Origin: SKVR01 sp964491395
GTDB lineage: Bacteria; Bacteroidota; Bacteroidia; Bacteroidales; UBA7960
Length of the DNA: 64,000 bases
Assembly: GCA_964491395.1 (NCBI GenBank)
Contig: CAZBGI010000009.1
Span: 1-64,000 of the forward strand
Reading direction: 5' to 3'
Part shown: positions 53,894 to 63,105 of the stretch, piece by piece
Layout of the letters: every line of letters starts with the position of its first letter
Numbering within the stretch: position 1 is the first letter of the stretch
Position numbers and translations under genes: made by a program
The notes under the pieces: model-generated
Seen by the model: the letters and a program-made list of their open reading frames with translations, nothing else
Told to the model about the DNA's origin: nothing
Databases searched by the model: none

Positions 53894-54973
53894 TTAATTT
53901 TTATCTATTGCATTGAGATCTTCAAATGCACTTTTTAATCTTTCTTTCATCGTTTCTTCTGACTTTCTGAGCCAGGCTCTGGGGTCATAGAATTTTTTGT
54001 TGGGCTTGTCTTCCCCCTCAGGATTGCCGATCTGGGCTTGCAGATAGCCTTCGTTTTTTTGGTAATAATTTTTGATACCCTCCCAGAATGCCCATTGGGT
54101 ATCTGTATCAATGTTCATTTTAATTACTCCGTAAGAGATGGCTTCTCTGATTTCTTCTCTTGAAGAGCCGCTACCTCCGTGGAAGACAAAGTTTACCGGT
54201 TTGGGACCCGTATTGTATTTCTTTTCAATGAATTTCTGAGAGTTGTCAAGAATTTTGGGTTCCAGTCTTACATTTCCGGGCTTATATACGCCGTGCACAT
54301 TTCCGAAAGAAGCTGCAATGGTAAACTTGTCTGAGATTGTGTTAAGTGCTTCATACATTTGGGCCACTTCTTCGGGCTGGGTATACAATTTAGAGCTGTC
54401 TACATCCGTATTGTCCACACCATCTTCTTCTCCACCGGTTACGCCCAGCTCAATTTCCAGGGTCATCCCAATTTTGCTCATCCGTTGGTGGTATTTTACA
54501 CATATATCAATATTCTCTTCCAAAGGATCTTCGGAGAGGTCCAGCATATGAGAACTGAAAAGAGGCTTTCCATATTTCTCGAAGTGTTCCTCAGAAGCTT
54601 CCAGCAAACCATCAATCCAGGGCAGAAGTTTTCTGGCCGAATGATCGGTATGCATAATAACTCTTACTCCATATAATTCAGCCATCATGGCTACATGCTT
54701 TGCTCCCGATATAGCCCCTGCAATTGCTGCTTGCTGATTTTCGTTGGGCAGGCTTTTGCCAGCGTAAAAGTGGGCTCCACCATTGGAAAATTGTATGATT
54801 ACCGGAGAATTAACCTCCTTTGCTGTTTCCAGCACTGCGTTAATAGTATTGGTGCCGGTTACATTTACTGCAGGCAGGGCAAACTGATTTTCTTTGGCGA
54901 TTTTCAGTAATTCCTGCACCTTATCTCCTGTCACAATTCCCGGTTGAATGTTTTTCATTAAATTAGCTGCCAT
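53894..54973 (-). CDS. fbaA: Class II fructose-bisphosphate aldolase
   Basis: A zinc-dependent glycolytic/gluconeogenic enzyme of 359 residues, the class IIA length. Visible motifs are VIMHTDHSARKLLPWIDGLL (DH metal/catalytic segment, about 106-125), LEIELGVTGGEEDGVDN (about 173-189), NVHGVYKPGN and FHGGSGSS (about 265-272). It is a single gene, and its stop lies beside a bidirectional terminator. Confidence 0.96.
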   Translation of the reverse strand: MAANLMKNIQPGIVTGDKVQELLKIAKENQFALPAVNVTGTNTINAVLETAKEVNSPVIIQFSNGGAHFYAGKSLPNENQQAAIAGAISGAKHVAMMAELYGVRVIMHTDHSARKLLPWIDGLLEASEEHFEKYGKPLFSSHMLDLSEDPLEENIDICVKYHQRMSKIGMTLEIELGVTGGEEDGVDNTDVDSSKLYTQPEEVAQMYEALNTISDKFTIAASFGNVHGVYKPGNVRLEPKILDNSQKFIEKKYNTGPKPVNFVFHGGSGSSREEIREAISYGVIKMNIDTDTQWAFWEGIKNYYQKNEGYLQAQIGNPEGEDKPNKKFYDPRAWLRKSEETMKERLKSAFEDLNAIDKN

Positions 54974-55285
54974 TGTTATAATTTTAAGATTTATAATTAA
55001 ACTTACATTTGCAATGTTTTATGCCTTTTTTCCTTGCTTCAAAATTACAAAAATTGAAGCAGATATACACCAGGTATCCGAAATAGATTGGTTTTTCTTT
55101 TCGTTATCAGTGCATTGTCCGTCCAAAGTAGTCAGAATGCAAGGGTGAAACTATCTTCTTCCTGCCTGCTTAGGTGTGTTGGGTAGATTAATTCTGATGA
55201 GGAGACGAACATTTTTAGAATAATTATTGCTAACTTGCGGTGCAAAACAGATCATACACTAAATTTTAGGGGGTTTTTAAAGTTC

Positions 55286-56653
55286 ATGTCAAAGGTTTTA
55301 ATTGTTGATGATGATGTAAATTTTTGCGGTATCCTGAAATCTTACCTGAGAAGGAAAGGGTATATCGCCGATGAGGCTTATACCTGTAGTGAAGCACTAC
55401 GACTTCTTCAAAAGGGGGCATATGATGTGGTGCTCACCGATTTCCGTTTGCCAGATAAAAATGGCCTCGAATTGCTTAAGGTCATAAAGGAGAAGAGAAC
55501 CGATGCAGTTGTTATTTTGATGACAGCTTATGCTGATATCAGGATGGCGGTAAAGGCTATCAAGTTGGGTGCTTTTGAATATGTAACCAAGCCGGTAAAT
55601 CCCGAAGAAATATTGATGTATGTAAAGAAAGGACTAGACCGAAAACCTTTGGACCAAACCCCCCTTCGCAAGGAAGAAAAGAAGGTGGGTAAGCAAAAGG
55701 ACTTTGAATATGTGTATGCTTCGAGTAAGGAATCCCGGGCAATTCATGATTACATTGCATTGGTGGCTCCCACCGACATGTCGGTGATAATACAGGGAGA
55801 GAGCGGTACAGGTAAAGAGTATATTGCCCGTAAGATACACGAACAAAGCAAACGACAGTCTTTTCCATTTGTAGCCATTGATTGCGGTTCGCTTTCCAAG
55901 GAGCTGGCCGGAAGTGAGTTTTTCGGGCATATCAAAGGTTCTTTTACAGGTGCCCTTAATGACAAAACCGGGCAATTTGAAGCCGCCAATCAAGGAACCC
56001 TGTTCCTGGATGAAATTGGCAATCTCTCTTATGAGGTACAGGTGAAACTGCTGCGTGCCATCCAGGAGCGGAAAATAAGGAAAATTGGCAGCAACAAAGA
56101 TATTCCAGTTGATGTGCGCCTTATTACCGCTACCAATGAAGACCTGCGTGAAGCAGTAAAGAATGGGGCTTTCCGGGAAGATCTTTATCACAGACTCAAC
56201 GAATTTTCCGTGCACGTCCCCCCCTTGAGGGATCGAAAGGAGGATATCTCTGTTTTTGTCAGGTTCTTCCTTGAAAAAGCCAACAGGGAACTTGATAAAA
56301 AAATTGAACATATTCCTTCAAATATAATGGAATCCTTTTGGGCATATCCCTGGCCGGGTAACATCCGGGAAGTGAAAAATGTCATAAGAAGAGCTGTATT
56401 GCTTTCCAGGGGCAATGAAATTCGCATTGAGTCTTTGCCCGAAGAAATTCCTTTTTGCGCTAAACCCAAAGACGAAAAACCCATTCCCACGGAAAATGAT
56501 TTGAGAAGTCTGACTGAGAAGACAGAAAAGGAACTGATAATTTCTACCTTGCAAAAGGCCAAATTTAATAAATCAAAAACCGCCAAGATTCTCAACATTG
56601 ATCGGAAAACTTTATACAACAAGCTTAAGCTTTACGGCATTGCCGGGAGCTAA
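55286..56653 (+). CDS. NtrC-like sigma-54 response regulator
   Basis: About 455 residues: a receiver domain (1-120, with acidic Asp8-10, phosphoacceptor Asp52 in LTDFRLPD and Lys102 in TKP), an AAA+ domain (Walker A GESGTGKE at 171-178, GSFTGA loop at 218-223, Walker B TLFLDEIGN) and a Fis-type HTH (KTAKILNIDRKTLYNKLKLYGI). Start ATG 55286 opens with SKVLIVDDD; a longer frame to 55235 is not needed. No histidine kinase is adjacent, so it is an orphan in this window. Confidence 0.94.
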   Translation: MSKVLIVDDDVNFCGILKSYLRRKGYIADEAYTCSEALRLLQKGAYDVVLTDFRLPDKNGLELLKVIKEKRTDAVVILMTAYADIRMAVKAIKLGAFEYVTKPVNPEEILMYVKKGLDRKPLDQTPLRKEEKKVGKQKDFEYVYASSKESRAIHDYIALVAPTDMSVIIQGESGTGKEYIARKIHEQSKRQSFPFVAIDCGSLSKELAGSEFFGHIKGSFTGALNDKTGQFEAANQGTLFLDEIGNLSYEVQVKLLRAIQERKIRKIGSNKDIPVDVRLITATNEDLREAVKNGAFREDLYHRLNEFSVHVPPLRDRKEDISVFVRFFLEKANRELDKKIEHIPSNIMESFWAYPWPGNIREVKNVIRRAVLLSRGNEIRIESLPEEIPFCAKPKDEKPIPTENDLRSLTEKTEKELIISTLQKAKFNKSKTAKILNIDRKTLYNKLKLYGIAGS

Positions 56654-56659
56654 TGGCTG

Positions 56660-56714
56660 AAAAGTGTGGAATCCATCTTGTTTTGTGTAAATTATCCCTG
56701 TATTCCACACTTTT
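56660..56714 (+). terminator. Terminator after the response regulator
   Basis: AAAAGTGTGGAAT (56660-56672) pairs with ATTCCACACTTTT (56702-56714), loop 29 nt, T-run continuing to 56716. Confidence 0.8.
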
Positions 56715-56926
56715 TTGGGGAATTATTTCACACTTTCTTTAAAGATAGAATGACCCTGTAAAAAGCCGAAAAAAAATAACCTAACGTAAAATATTGATAA
56801 ATAGTGCTGTGCAAGTTTTTAAAGGCAAGTAATAATTTTCGGCACGTTTTTTTCATTGTTATAAGTGAATTTGTGATAGATTAGAATTTCCCCCTAATTA
56901 CATAAATTTCCCTTTTGTTTTCCTAT

Positions 56927-56949
56927 GCCGGCAGTTCCCCGCTGCCGGC
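56927..56949 (+). terminator. Orphan terminator-like hairpin
   Basis: GCCGGCAG (56927-56934) pairs with CTGCCGGC (56942-56949), loop 7 nt, followed by TTCCTCTTTTT. No gene immediately precedes it. Confidence 0.5.
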
Positions 56950-57253
56950 TTCCTCTTTTTATAGACCATGCTATCTTCAAACCTTCCGAAATAACCCTTG
57001 CCATACAAGTTGTTTTGTACTACGTACGCTAAAATAATGCTGGAGGTTTCTGCGTTTGAATATCCAATTGTACTAACTTTGTTAACATGGCCTGCTCAAC
57101 TGGTTGTGTCGGGAACCATGAGAGGTCATGCAACAATTTTTAACTTCCTTATACTTATATAAAGAACACTCAACCATGAAAAATCAGCTTACATCTTTTT
57201 GCAAAAATACCCACAGAACAAGGATTGCTTTAAGCCCACTGTTCAGGTTATCC

Positions 57254-58108
57254 ATGAAAAATTTAGTGCCGTTGATTATGGTGCTTCTTATGATTTCCTG
57301 CCAGAATCAGCAGCAGGAGGTAGAACGTCTGGAGCAGGAAAACCAGGATTTGAAGGCACGCATTGAGCAAAATTCTGAAAATGTAGAAACGTATTTTGCT
57401 GATCTGGACGAAATTGAGAGCAATCTGCAGATGATCAAAGAAACGGAAAACATGATTACTGGTGGTGCTTCCGATGACATCGAACTTGGGCAAAATCAGC
57501 AGGAGCGCATCAATGAAGATATTCAGCTTATTGCCCAACTGATGGAGCGAAACAGAACCCTCATAGCCAATCTGAACAACCGGTTGCAAAATGCTGACAC
57601 GCGTATTGCAGGATTTGAAAGCACCATCCAGAAATTGAATCATACCCTGGAAGAGAAAGAGATTGAAATTTCTTTGCTCAGAGATCAGCTTGCCTCCATG
57701 AACTTTCAGGTGGATATGCTTTCCGCTAAAGTTGATACCCTGGAGCAGGAAGCTTTGGAAAGGAGTCGTAAATTGCAGCAACAAACTATTGAACTTAATA
57801 CCGCCTATTATGCCATTGGCTCGCAAAAAGAGCTGCAGGACAATCAGGTTATATCCAGGGAAGGCGGATTCCTGGGAATCGGAAAGACTGTAAGGATGAA
57901 AGCCGACTTTAACCATGACTTCTTTACCCGCATCGACATTACCCGCGACTTCGATATTTCCATTATGGGCGACCGTCCCCGCCTTGTCACTACACACCCC
58001 GAAGGCTCATTCCGCATGCAATCGGAAGGTGATGAGCAATGGCTGGAGATTACAGATCCTGATGCCTTCTGGTCAGCTTCCCGATACCTGGTAATACAGG
58101 TCAGATAA
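57254..58108 (+). CDS. Coiled-coil lipoprotein
   Basis: About 284 residues. Start ATG 57254 opens a lipoprotein signal (KNLVPLIMVLLMISC, Cys16). A long coiled coil (about 20-190) is rich in Glu, Gln and Leu. A small C-terminal beta domain (about 195-284) includes FLGIGKTVRMKADFNHDFFTRIDIT. No named family was recognised; it resembles uncharacterised Bacteroidota cell-envelope coiled-coil proteins. It has a possible promoter at 57074-57081 and a terminator downstream. Confidence 0.8.
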   Translation: MKNLVPLIMVLLMISCQNQQQEVERLEQENQDLKARIEQNSENVETYFADLDEIESNLQMIKETENMITGGASDDIELGQNQQERINEDIQLIAQLMERNRTLIANLNNRLQNADTRIAGFESTIQKLNHTLEEKEIEISLLRDQLASMNFQVDMLSAKVDTLEQEALERSRKLQQQTIELNTAYYAIGSQKELQDNQVISREGGFLGIGKTVRMKADFNHDFFTRIDITRDFDISIMGDRPRLVTTHPEGSFRMQSEGDEQWLEITDPDAFWSASRYLVIQVR

Positions 58109-58132
58109 TTCCTTCGATATGAAAAAAAGAAT

Positions 58133-58158
58133 AGGGGAAGACTTAACCGGCTTCCCCT
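58133..58158 (+). terminator. Terminator after the coiled-coil lipoprotein
   Basis: AGGGGAAG (58133-58140) pairs with CTTCCCCT (58151-58158), loop 10 nt, followed by TCTTTCTTTT. Confidence 0.75.
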
Positions 58159-58166
58159 TCTTTCTT

Positions 58167-59786
58167 TTAAAAACCGTTGAGCTGCATGGTTACTGTGGGT
58201 ATCAGCAACAGGAAGCCCAGAATTATTAATATAAGAATCAAGGGCCATACCCATTGAACCCATTTGTGGTAAGGGATACGCGCGATACCCAAAACTGCTA
58301 TCAATACCCCTGAAGTAGGAGTTATCATATTGGTAAAACCATCTCCAAACTGGAAGGCCATTACCGTAGCTTGCCTTGAAATGCCAATCAAATCGCTGAA
58401 AGGTGCCATGATGGGCATGGTAATGGCTGCTTTGGCTGAGCCCGACGGGATGACAATATTGATAATGGTCTGAATGACATACATGATTCCCACGGAGGCA
58501 ACATCGCCAAAATTGCCCATGGCTTTGGATAAGCCGTAGAGTATGGAGTCAATGATGCCGCCATCTGATAACACAACAATGATTCCTCCTGCCAGTCCCA
58601 CGATAATGGCTGCTGACATTATATCCTTTACTCCCTCGAGAAACAATACCGCTATTTCATCGGCTGTTTTGTTGATAGAAATTCCACTGGCAATTCCCAT
58701 TGTGAGAAACAAAGTAGCAATTTCCATTACATACCATTCATAACCCATTACACCTACGATGAGGTAAATTATTGTATAAGCCAGTAAAAGCAGGATGAAA
58801 AAGTGCACTGATTTTCTGAGGGCCAGGATTCCTAAAATAGCGAAAAGTGCAGTGAAAAGAGGCAAAACATAAAACCCAAACGATGAATTACCCACCGTCA
58901 TTACCGTGTAAGGGTGAAATACCGAAAAGAGGGTCATGGCCGCCAGGATCGCCCCATACACCCACCAGGCTATAGCAGGAGTGTAGTAAGCTACCTGATT
59001 GCTTTCACTTTCTCCACGTTTCCGCCAATAAGCGTCTTCGGCATACATAAGGGATGACTGAGGTTTGTGGCGAATCTTTTTTGCATAACGCAGCACAAAG
59101 GCAATCCCCACGAAATTGATAACCAGCCAGGCAAACATCCGGTATTCGATACCTGAGAAAAGGGGCAAATCGGCCAGTCCCTGGGCAATACCAATGGTAA
59201 AGGGGTTGAGAATGGCTCCGGCAAACCCCAGGTGCGCTGCAATATACACCATGGAAACGCCCATAAATGAATCATAGCCCATAGAAATGGCAAGGGGAAT
59301 CAGAATGATCACAAAAGCAATGGTTTCTTCACTCATGCCAAATATTGCCCCAAAAATACTAAACATGAACATTATCAGTACGATAATGACATTGTCCACC
59401 CCCAATCTTCGCATCAATCCATTGTGTTCCAGTTTCCGGGTGAATTTTAAAAAGGCAAAAATTCCCACATCTATGGCTTTGCTTTTGTTCATGATCCAGA
59501 AAGCGCCGCCAATCATCAGGATAAAAATGATGATATTGCTTTGTTTTACAAATCCTTTAAAGAGGGCCGAAAAAACCTGCCAGGTTTGCACATTGCTGTT
59601 AAACTCAGCTTTTGCTTCTTCAGGAAGGTTCTCCTCGTAAAAAAACACCATTTGGGTTTGTTCCTTTCCTTCAACCATCGAGGTTACTTCAACATATTTT
59701 CCCGGAGGAATAACCCATGTGAGCATGGCAGAAAGAACTATTATTCCGAAAACAATAACGTAAGTGTGAGGTACTTTTTTTAACAT
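58167..59786 (-). CDS. YfcC-family (C4-dicarboxylate/amino-acid) carrier
   Basis: A 539-residue inner-membrane transporter of the YfcC/DcuC-like family with about 12-13 helices. Typical features are the N-terminal PHTYVIVFGIIVLSAMLTWVIPPG, the FGMSEETIAFVIILIPLAISMGYD re-entrant region, and the second conserved half IPSGSAKAAITMPIMAPFSDLIG. Substrate is uncertain (dicarboxylate, amino acid or dipeptide). It is encoded 23 bp after the cyanophycinase gene and probably co-transcribed, which favours an amino-acid product such as Asp or Arg. Confidence 0.88.
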   Translation of the reverse strand: MLKKVPHTYVIVFGIIVLSAMLTWVIPPGKYVEVTSMVEGKEQTQMVFFYEENLPEEAKAEFNSNVQTWQVFSALFKGFVKQSNIIIFILMIGGAFWIMNKSKAIDVGIFAFLKFTRKLEHNGLMRRLGVDNVIIVLIMFMFSIFGAIFGMSEETIAFVIILIPLAISMGYDSFMGVSMVYIAAHLGFAGAILNPFTIGIAQGLADLPLFSGIEYRMFAWLVINFVGIAFVLRYAKKIRHKPQSSLMYAEDAYWRKRGESESNQVAYYTPAIAWWVYGAILAAMTLFSVFHPYTVMTVGNSSFGFYVLPLFTALFAILGILALRKSVHFFILLLLAYTIIYLIVGVMGYEWYVMEIATLFLTMGIASGISINKTADEIAVLFLEGVKDIMSAAIIVGLAGGIIVVLSDGGIIDSILYGLSKAMGNFGDVASVGIMYVIQTIINIVIPSGSAKAAITMPIMAPFSDLIGISRQATVMAFQFGDGFTNMITPTSGVLIAVLGIARIPYHKWVQWVWPLILILIILGFLLLIPTVTMQLNGF

Positions 59787-59809
59787 GAAAATGGATGTTT
59801 GAGGTTAAT

Positions 59810-60667
59810 TTACAAGTCAAATTTTTCGCCCGATAAATATATGTCAATTTTTAGGTTTTTTGCGCCCAGTTTGTGGTTTTGTTCAAAAAAAGAATGGTCG
59901 GGATTGGAAAAAACCATCACCTGAGATTCGCCAATAACTTCTGCCTGGTCTTCCTTTACAAGAATGGCCGTGGATTCATCAATGCCAATGCCTGTAAAGC
60001 CGGGGTTTTCAATAATGGCCGTAAGAAGCCTGTTGTGCCTGCTTCTCCAGATAAAATGCTGGTCAACAATTGCAGACTGAAGGAAGCCCAGTCCCCTGGC
60101 GAGTTCCAGATTTTCAGACTCGATGGTACGGAAAGTCGCGCTGTATTCAGGATAGCGCAGCTCATTGCCGGTAATCATTTTTTGGCTCATTACAGCCGCC
60201 CCGGCACTGGTACCTGCAATCAGGGCTCCATTGTTGCGGGCAGTATGGATGGCTTCTTCAATGGCTGTTTCCTCAACTACTTCCATGAATCTGTTTTGGT
60301 CGCCTCCGCTGATATAAATCAGGGCTGCATTTTTCAAAGAGTCAATTTTTGAGGAGTCCGGTGTTTCTCCGGGCAGGAAGTTGAAGCCTGTTATTTGAGT
60401 TATTCCGGCTTCAATAAACTGTTCCGAAGACCAGATGATGGCTGAATCGGGCATACTGCTTGCCATGGGCAATACTACTGCATATCCTCCTTCCCTGAGG
60501 CCGGATGCATCAATCATTTTTTCCACCAGTTCTGAAGGACGGCTACCACCACCGATAATAAACAAGCCTCCCTTATCGGCTTGTTGCGATTGTTGTTGCC
60601 CCGGGGTTTTGCAGCTGAAAATCAGCAATGCCAAAAGGGTACATATTATTCCTAATCGTCGTGTCAT
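59810..60667 (-). CDS. Cyanophycinase-family lipoprotein (peptidase S51)
   Basis: About 285 residues. The start at 60667 opens a lipoprotein signal (RRLGIICTLLALLIFSC, Cys19), so it is exported. The S51 fold shows FIIGGGSRP, YISGGDQNRF and the nucleophile motif GTSAGAAVMS. Cyanophycinases cut poly-Asp/Arg cyanophycin or related beta-Asp dipeptides; other S51 members act on Asp-containing peptides. It precedes the YfcC carrier gene. A terminator-like hairpin separates it from the upstream SusCD group. Confidence 0.88.
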   Translation of the reverse strand: MTRRLGIICTLLALLIFSCKTPGQQQSQQADKGGLFIIGGGSRPSELVEKMIDASGLREGGYAVVLPMASSMPDSAIIWSSEQFIEAGITQITGFNFLPGETPDSSKIDSLKNAALIYISGGDQNRFMEVVEETAIEEAIHTARNNGALIAGTSAGAAVMSQKMITGNELRYPEYSATFRTIESENLELARGLGFLQSAIVDQHFIWRSRHNRLLTAIIENPGFTGIGIDESTAILVKEDQAEVIGESQVMVFSNPDHSFFEQNHKLGAKNLKIDIYLSGEKFDL

Positions 60668-60685
60668 GTTTTTCCTGAAATTAGT

Positions 60686-60723
60686 AAGGGCCGTTGAATG
60701 GCTATGGGGATTCAACGGCCCTT
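60686..60723 (-). terminator. Hairpin between PKD lipoprotein and cyanophycinase genes
   Basis: AAGGGCCGTTGAAT (60686-60699) pairs perfectly with ATTCAACGGCCCTT (60710-60723), loop 10 nt. The minus-strand tail (ACTAATTTC) is weak, so it may end or reduce the susCD transcript. Confidence 0.75.
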
Positions 60724-60738
60724 TAGGTTAAGTTAGTG

Positions 60739-61626
60739 TTAGTTTCCCGACTGAAAAACGTGGATATTGGTTATCGCTATGCGGTCAAGGTCTGTGGAAT
60801 CATGATGACGGAAAGCGATATAGATGGTCTCACCGGCATAATTGCTAAGGTTTACATCGCGGAGTAACCATACCCAGTTTTCCATATCTGATTGCAACCT
60901 CTCGCTAAATACCTCTGTGAAGTCTTCGGGGTCAGTGCCTGTGGTAGAAACCATAACACTGTAATTTTCCGTCCGGTACTCAGGAGTATCGGCTGTGGGC
61001 GTAACTTCAAACTGCAAGGATACACCACTGGCGACATCTGTCAGATCGATGGCTGGGGTCACAATCCAGTTGTCAGGTGTAAGGGGGCCGGTTTCATCTG
61101 ACCAGGATTGAGAAAGAATGTAGTACTCTCCCTCAAATTCATCCCAGTACCAGTCGAGGCTATCACCATCGTTGTCAATGAGCAACCAGCCTTCAGGCGG
61201 GAAGTTTTCTGCCAGTCCCGGATCATCAAATCCTTCCTGGAAGATGGTGGGTACCAACACCAGCGTTTCGGAGTCCGTGAGGTTGTTATAGTGAAGATCC
61301 TCCTGTTCTGCCATGGGGGTTACAGTAAGAGTTACATCAAAAATGCCGTTTTCTGTGTAGGTATGAACCGGATTTTCTTCCTGTGAAGTTTCGCCATCTC
61401 CAAAGTCCCATTCGTAGGACTCAGCATAAAGAGAATGATTGGAGAAAGAAACCTCATAAAATACATTGCCGGTTTCCTGGTCCGAATGTATTTCATACGA
61501 ATATTCGAAATTTGCCTGTGTGCTGGGTGTAGGAACCGATGTATCATCTGATTCGCAGGCTGCAAGGAGCAATGCCAGCACTCCTGCCATCAGCCATAAA
61601 CTTTTTATCCTTTTGAATGCTTTCAT
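60739..61626 (-). CDS. PKD and choice-of-anchor-J lipoprotein
   Basis: A 295-residue lipoprotein with lipobox LLLAAC (Cys24) followed by ESDD. A PKD domain (about 35-120: YEWDFGDGETSQEENPVHTY) is followed by a cleaved-adhesin/choice-of-anchor-J domain (about 128-293) in the usual order: PPEGWLLIDNDGDSLDW, then LTPDNWIVTPAIDL, then FRHHDSTDLDRIAITNI. By position it is the surface substrate-binding lipoprotein of the second SusCD group. It gives a clear reference for the permuted domain at 1116-1709. Confidence 0.85.
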   Translation of the reverse strand: MKAFKRIKSLWLMAGVLALLLAACESDDTSVPTPSTQANFEYSYEIHSDQETGNVFYEVSFSNHSLYAESYEWDFGDGETSQEENPVHTYTENGIFDVTLTVTPMAEQEDLHYNNLTDSETLVLVPTIFQEGFDDPGLAENFPPEGWLLIDNDGDSLDWYWDEFEGEYYILSQSWSDETGPLTPDNWIVTPAIDLTDVASGVSLQFEVTPTADTPEYRTENYSVMVSTTGTDPEDFTEVFSERLQSDMENWVWLLRDVNLSNYAGETIYIAFRHHDSTDLDRIAITNIHVFQSGN

Positions 61627-61722
61627 ATTATGTTATTTTTTGTGGTTCTTTATTTTTTTGTTTCTTCCGGATAGATTCAGAAATTGATACAAAGAGCTAA
61701 AGAACTTATATTGCTATCTCGA

Positions 61723-63084
61723 TTAATATCCAGGGTTTTGGTCTTCTTCGTCGATGGCGTCATTGGCCAGAATTTCGTTTAAAGGAATCGGAAATAACGT
61801 CTGGTAGGTCTCAGTAACTCCTTCCAGCACATCTATGGCTCTGCCTGTTCGTACCAGATCAAACCAGCGATGTCCTTCAAAGGCAAACTCCACCCTGCGC
61901 TGTTCTTCAATTTCTTCCAGCAAGGCCTGATGGTTTGTGGTTGAAGAAGCTTCAAGTCCTGCTCTTTCTCTCACTGCATTCAGGTCATCCAGAATTATTT
62001 CTGCATCCCTTGCCAGTTGCGCATTGGCTTCGGCTCTTATGAGGTGCATTTCTGCAAGCCTGAAAACATACACGTTATCTGTGCCGGTTTCTATATCGCT
62101 GTATTTAATGGCATAGGGGTCAGTGCCTGAAAAGGCAATCGAAGCTTCCAGCCTTTCATCATCTGCTTCGTAACTGTCAACAAGCGTGCTGTCGGGAGCA
62201 AATTCGTATCGCCCGCTGCTGGAAGTAGGGAAAAAGTATTCTGCCAGACGGTTTCTGTCCTGATCATTGAATTCTATCTCAAAAATCGATTCAGTACTGG
62301 CGTTGCCGCTGTACAGGTAAGCATAGTCATTTTCGAGTTCGAGGTTGAAGTTGTCGATAACATTCGTGGCAGCATCTATGGCTATGAAAAGGGAGTCTCT
62401 GTTTTGTGCAGGATTAAAATAATAATTGTGTAGTGATACACGTGCTTTCAAAGCAAGTAATGCTGCTTCGGATGCTTTGCCTCTTACAATGGTGCTTTGA
62501 ATGTTTTCTTCTGCATACTTCAAATCATCAGAGATTTGCCGGAAAACATCTTCCATGGAAGAGCGGGGGATATTCAGATCATCCTCACTGGGGCTTACGG
62601 CAGTGGTACGCATGGGGATTCCTCCGAAAAGCCTCATTAAGTCATAATGAGCCAGTGCCCTGAGAAAATGCATTTCAGCCAGAATCTCCTCTTTTTCATC
62701 CTGGCTAAGCACATCCTCATCCAATGTCTGAACCCGGTCAATAACATTGTTGACGCGGTTGAGTGCTGTATAAATGCTGGCCCATATTCCTTCTGCGATT
62801 ACATTGTCGGCCAGGATGCTGTTTTTGTCAATCTGATTGTAACCGGCAGTAGTTCCGCTCCAGATAAGGTTGTCGGCTGAAAGATCTCCCACGGCAATAT
62901 AGTTGCGGCCATAGTATCCGGCAGCCTGAAATGCATCGTAACATCCGTTGACGGCCCTGATGACATCATTTTTGTTGTTAATGGCAGTGTCTGCAGGGAT
63001 AGAATGCTCAGGGTCAACATCCAGTACATCGCAGGAAACCCAGAAAAAAGCAAATATTGCGGTTATAAAAAATAATTTCTTCAT
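61723..63084 (-). CDS. RagB/SusD-family lipoprotein
   Basis: 453 residues with lipobox WVSC (Cys18) followed by DVLDVDPE. It has the canonical RagB/SusD segments: NDVIRAVNGCYDAFQAAGYYGRNYIAVGD, the EMHFLRALAHYDLMRLFGGIP TPR-like helix (about 138-158) and the C-terminal EQRRVEFAFEGHRWFDLVRTG. It differs in subfamily from the SusD_2-type protein of the first locus. It follows the partial SusC by 21 bp. Confidence 0.95.
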   Translation of the reverse strand: MKKLFFITAIFAFFWVSCDVLDVDPEHSIPADTAINNKNDVIRAVNGCYDAFQAAGYYGRNYIAVGDLSADNLIWSGTTAGYNQIDKNSILADNVIAEGIWASIYTALNRVNNVIDRVQTLDEDVLSQDEKEEILAEMHFLRALAHYDLMRLFGGIPMRTTAVSPSEDDLNIPRSSMEDVFRQISDDLKYAEENIQSTIVRGKASEAALLALKARVSLHNYYFNPAQNRDSLFIAIDAATNVIDNFNLELENDYAYLYSGNASTESIFEIEFNDQDRNRLAEYFFPTSSSGRYEFAPDSTLVDSYEADDERLEASIAFSGTDPYAIKYSDIETGTDNVYVFRLAEMHLIRAEANAQLARDAEIILDDLNAVRERAGLEASSTTNHQALLEEIEEQRRVEFAFEGHRWFDLVRTGRAIDVLEGVTETYQTLFPIPLNEILANDAIDEEDQNPGY

Positions 63085-63105
63085 AATGGTAGCTTGTTTA
63101 ATTTT

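Larger units (their letters stand above)
56654..57253. other. Long intergenic region with hairpins
   Basis: About 600 bp between the response regulator and the coiled-coil lipoprotein. It holds the response-regulator terminator (56660-56714), a second GC-rich hairpin with a T-rich tail (56927-56949) and a TAnnTTTG box (TAACTTTG, 57074-57081). An open frame from 57128 runs into the lipoprotein gene but its first 42 residues do not look like a protein N-terminus. A small RNA ending at 56960 is possible but unsupported. Confidence 0.5.

Noticed and set aside
57086..57142. 18-codon Cys-containing leader frame after the TAACTTTG box
   Set aside because: It is too short and has no supporting start signal; it likely arises by chance.
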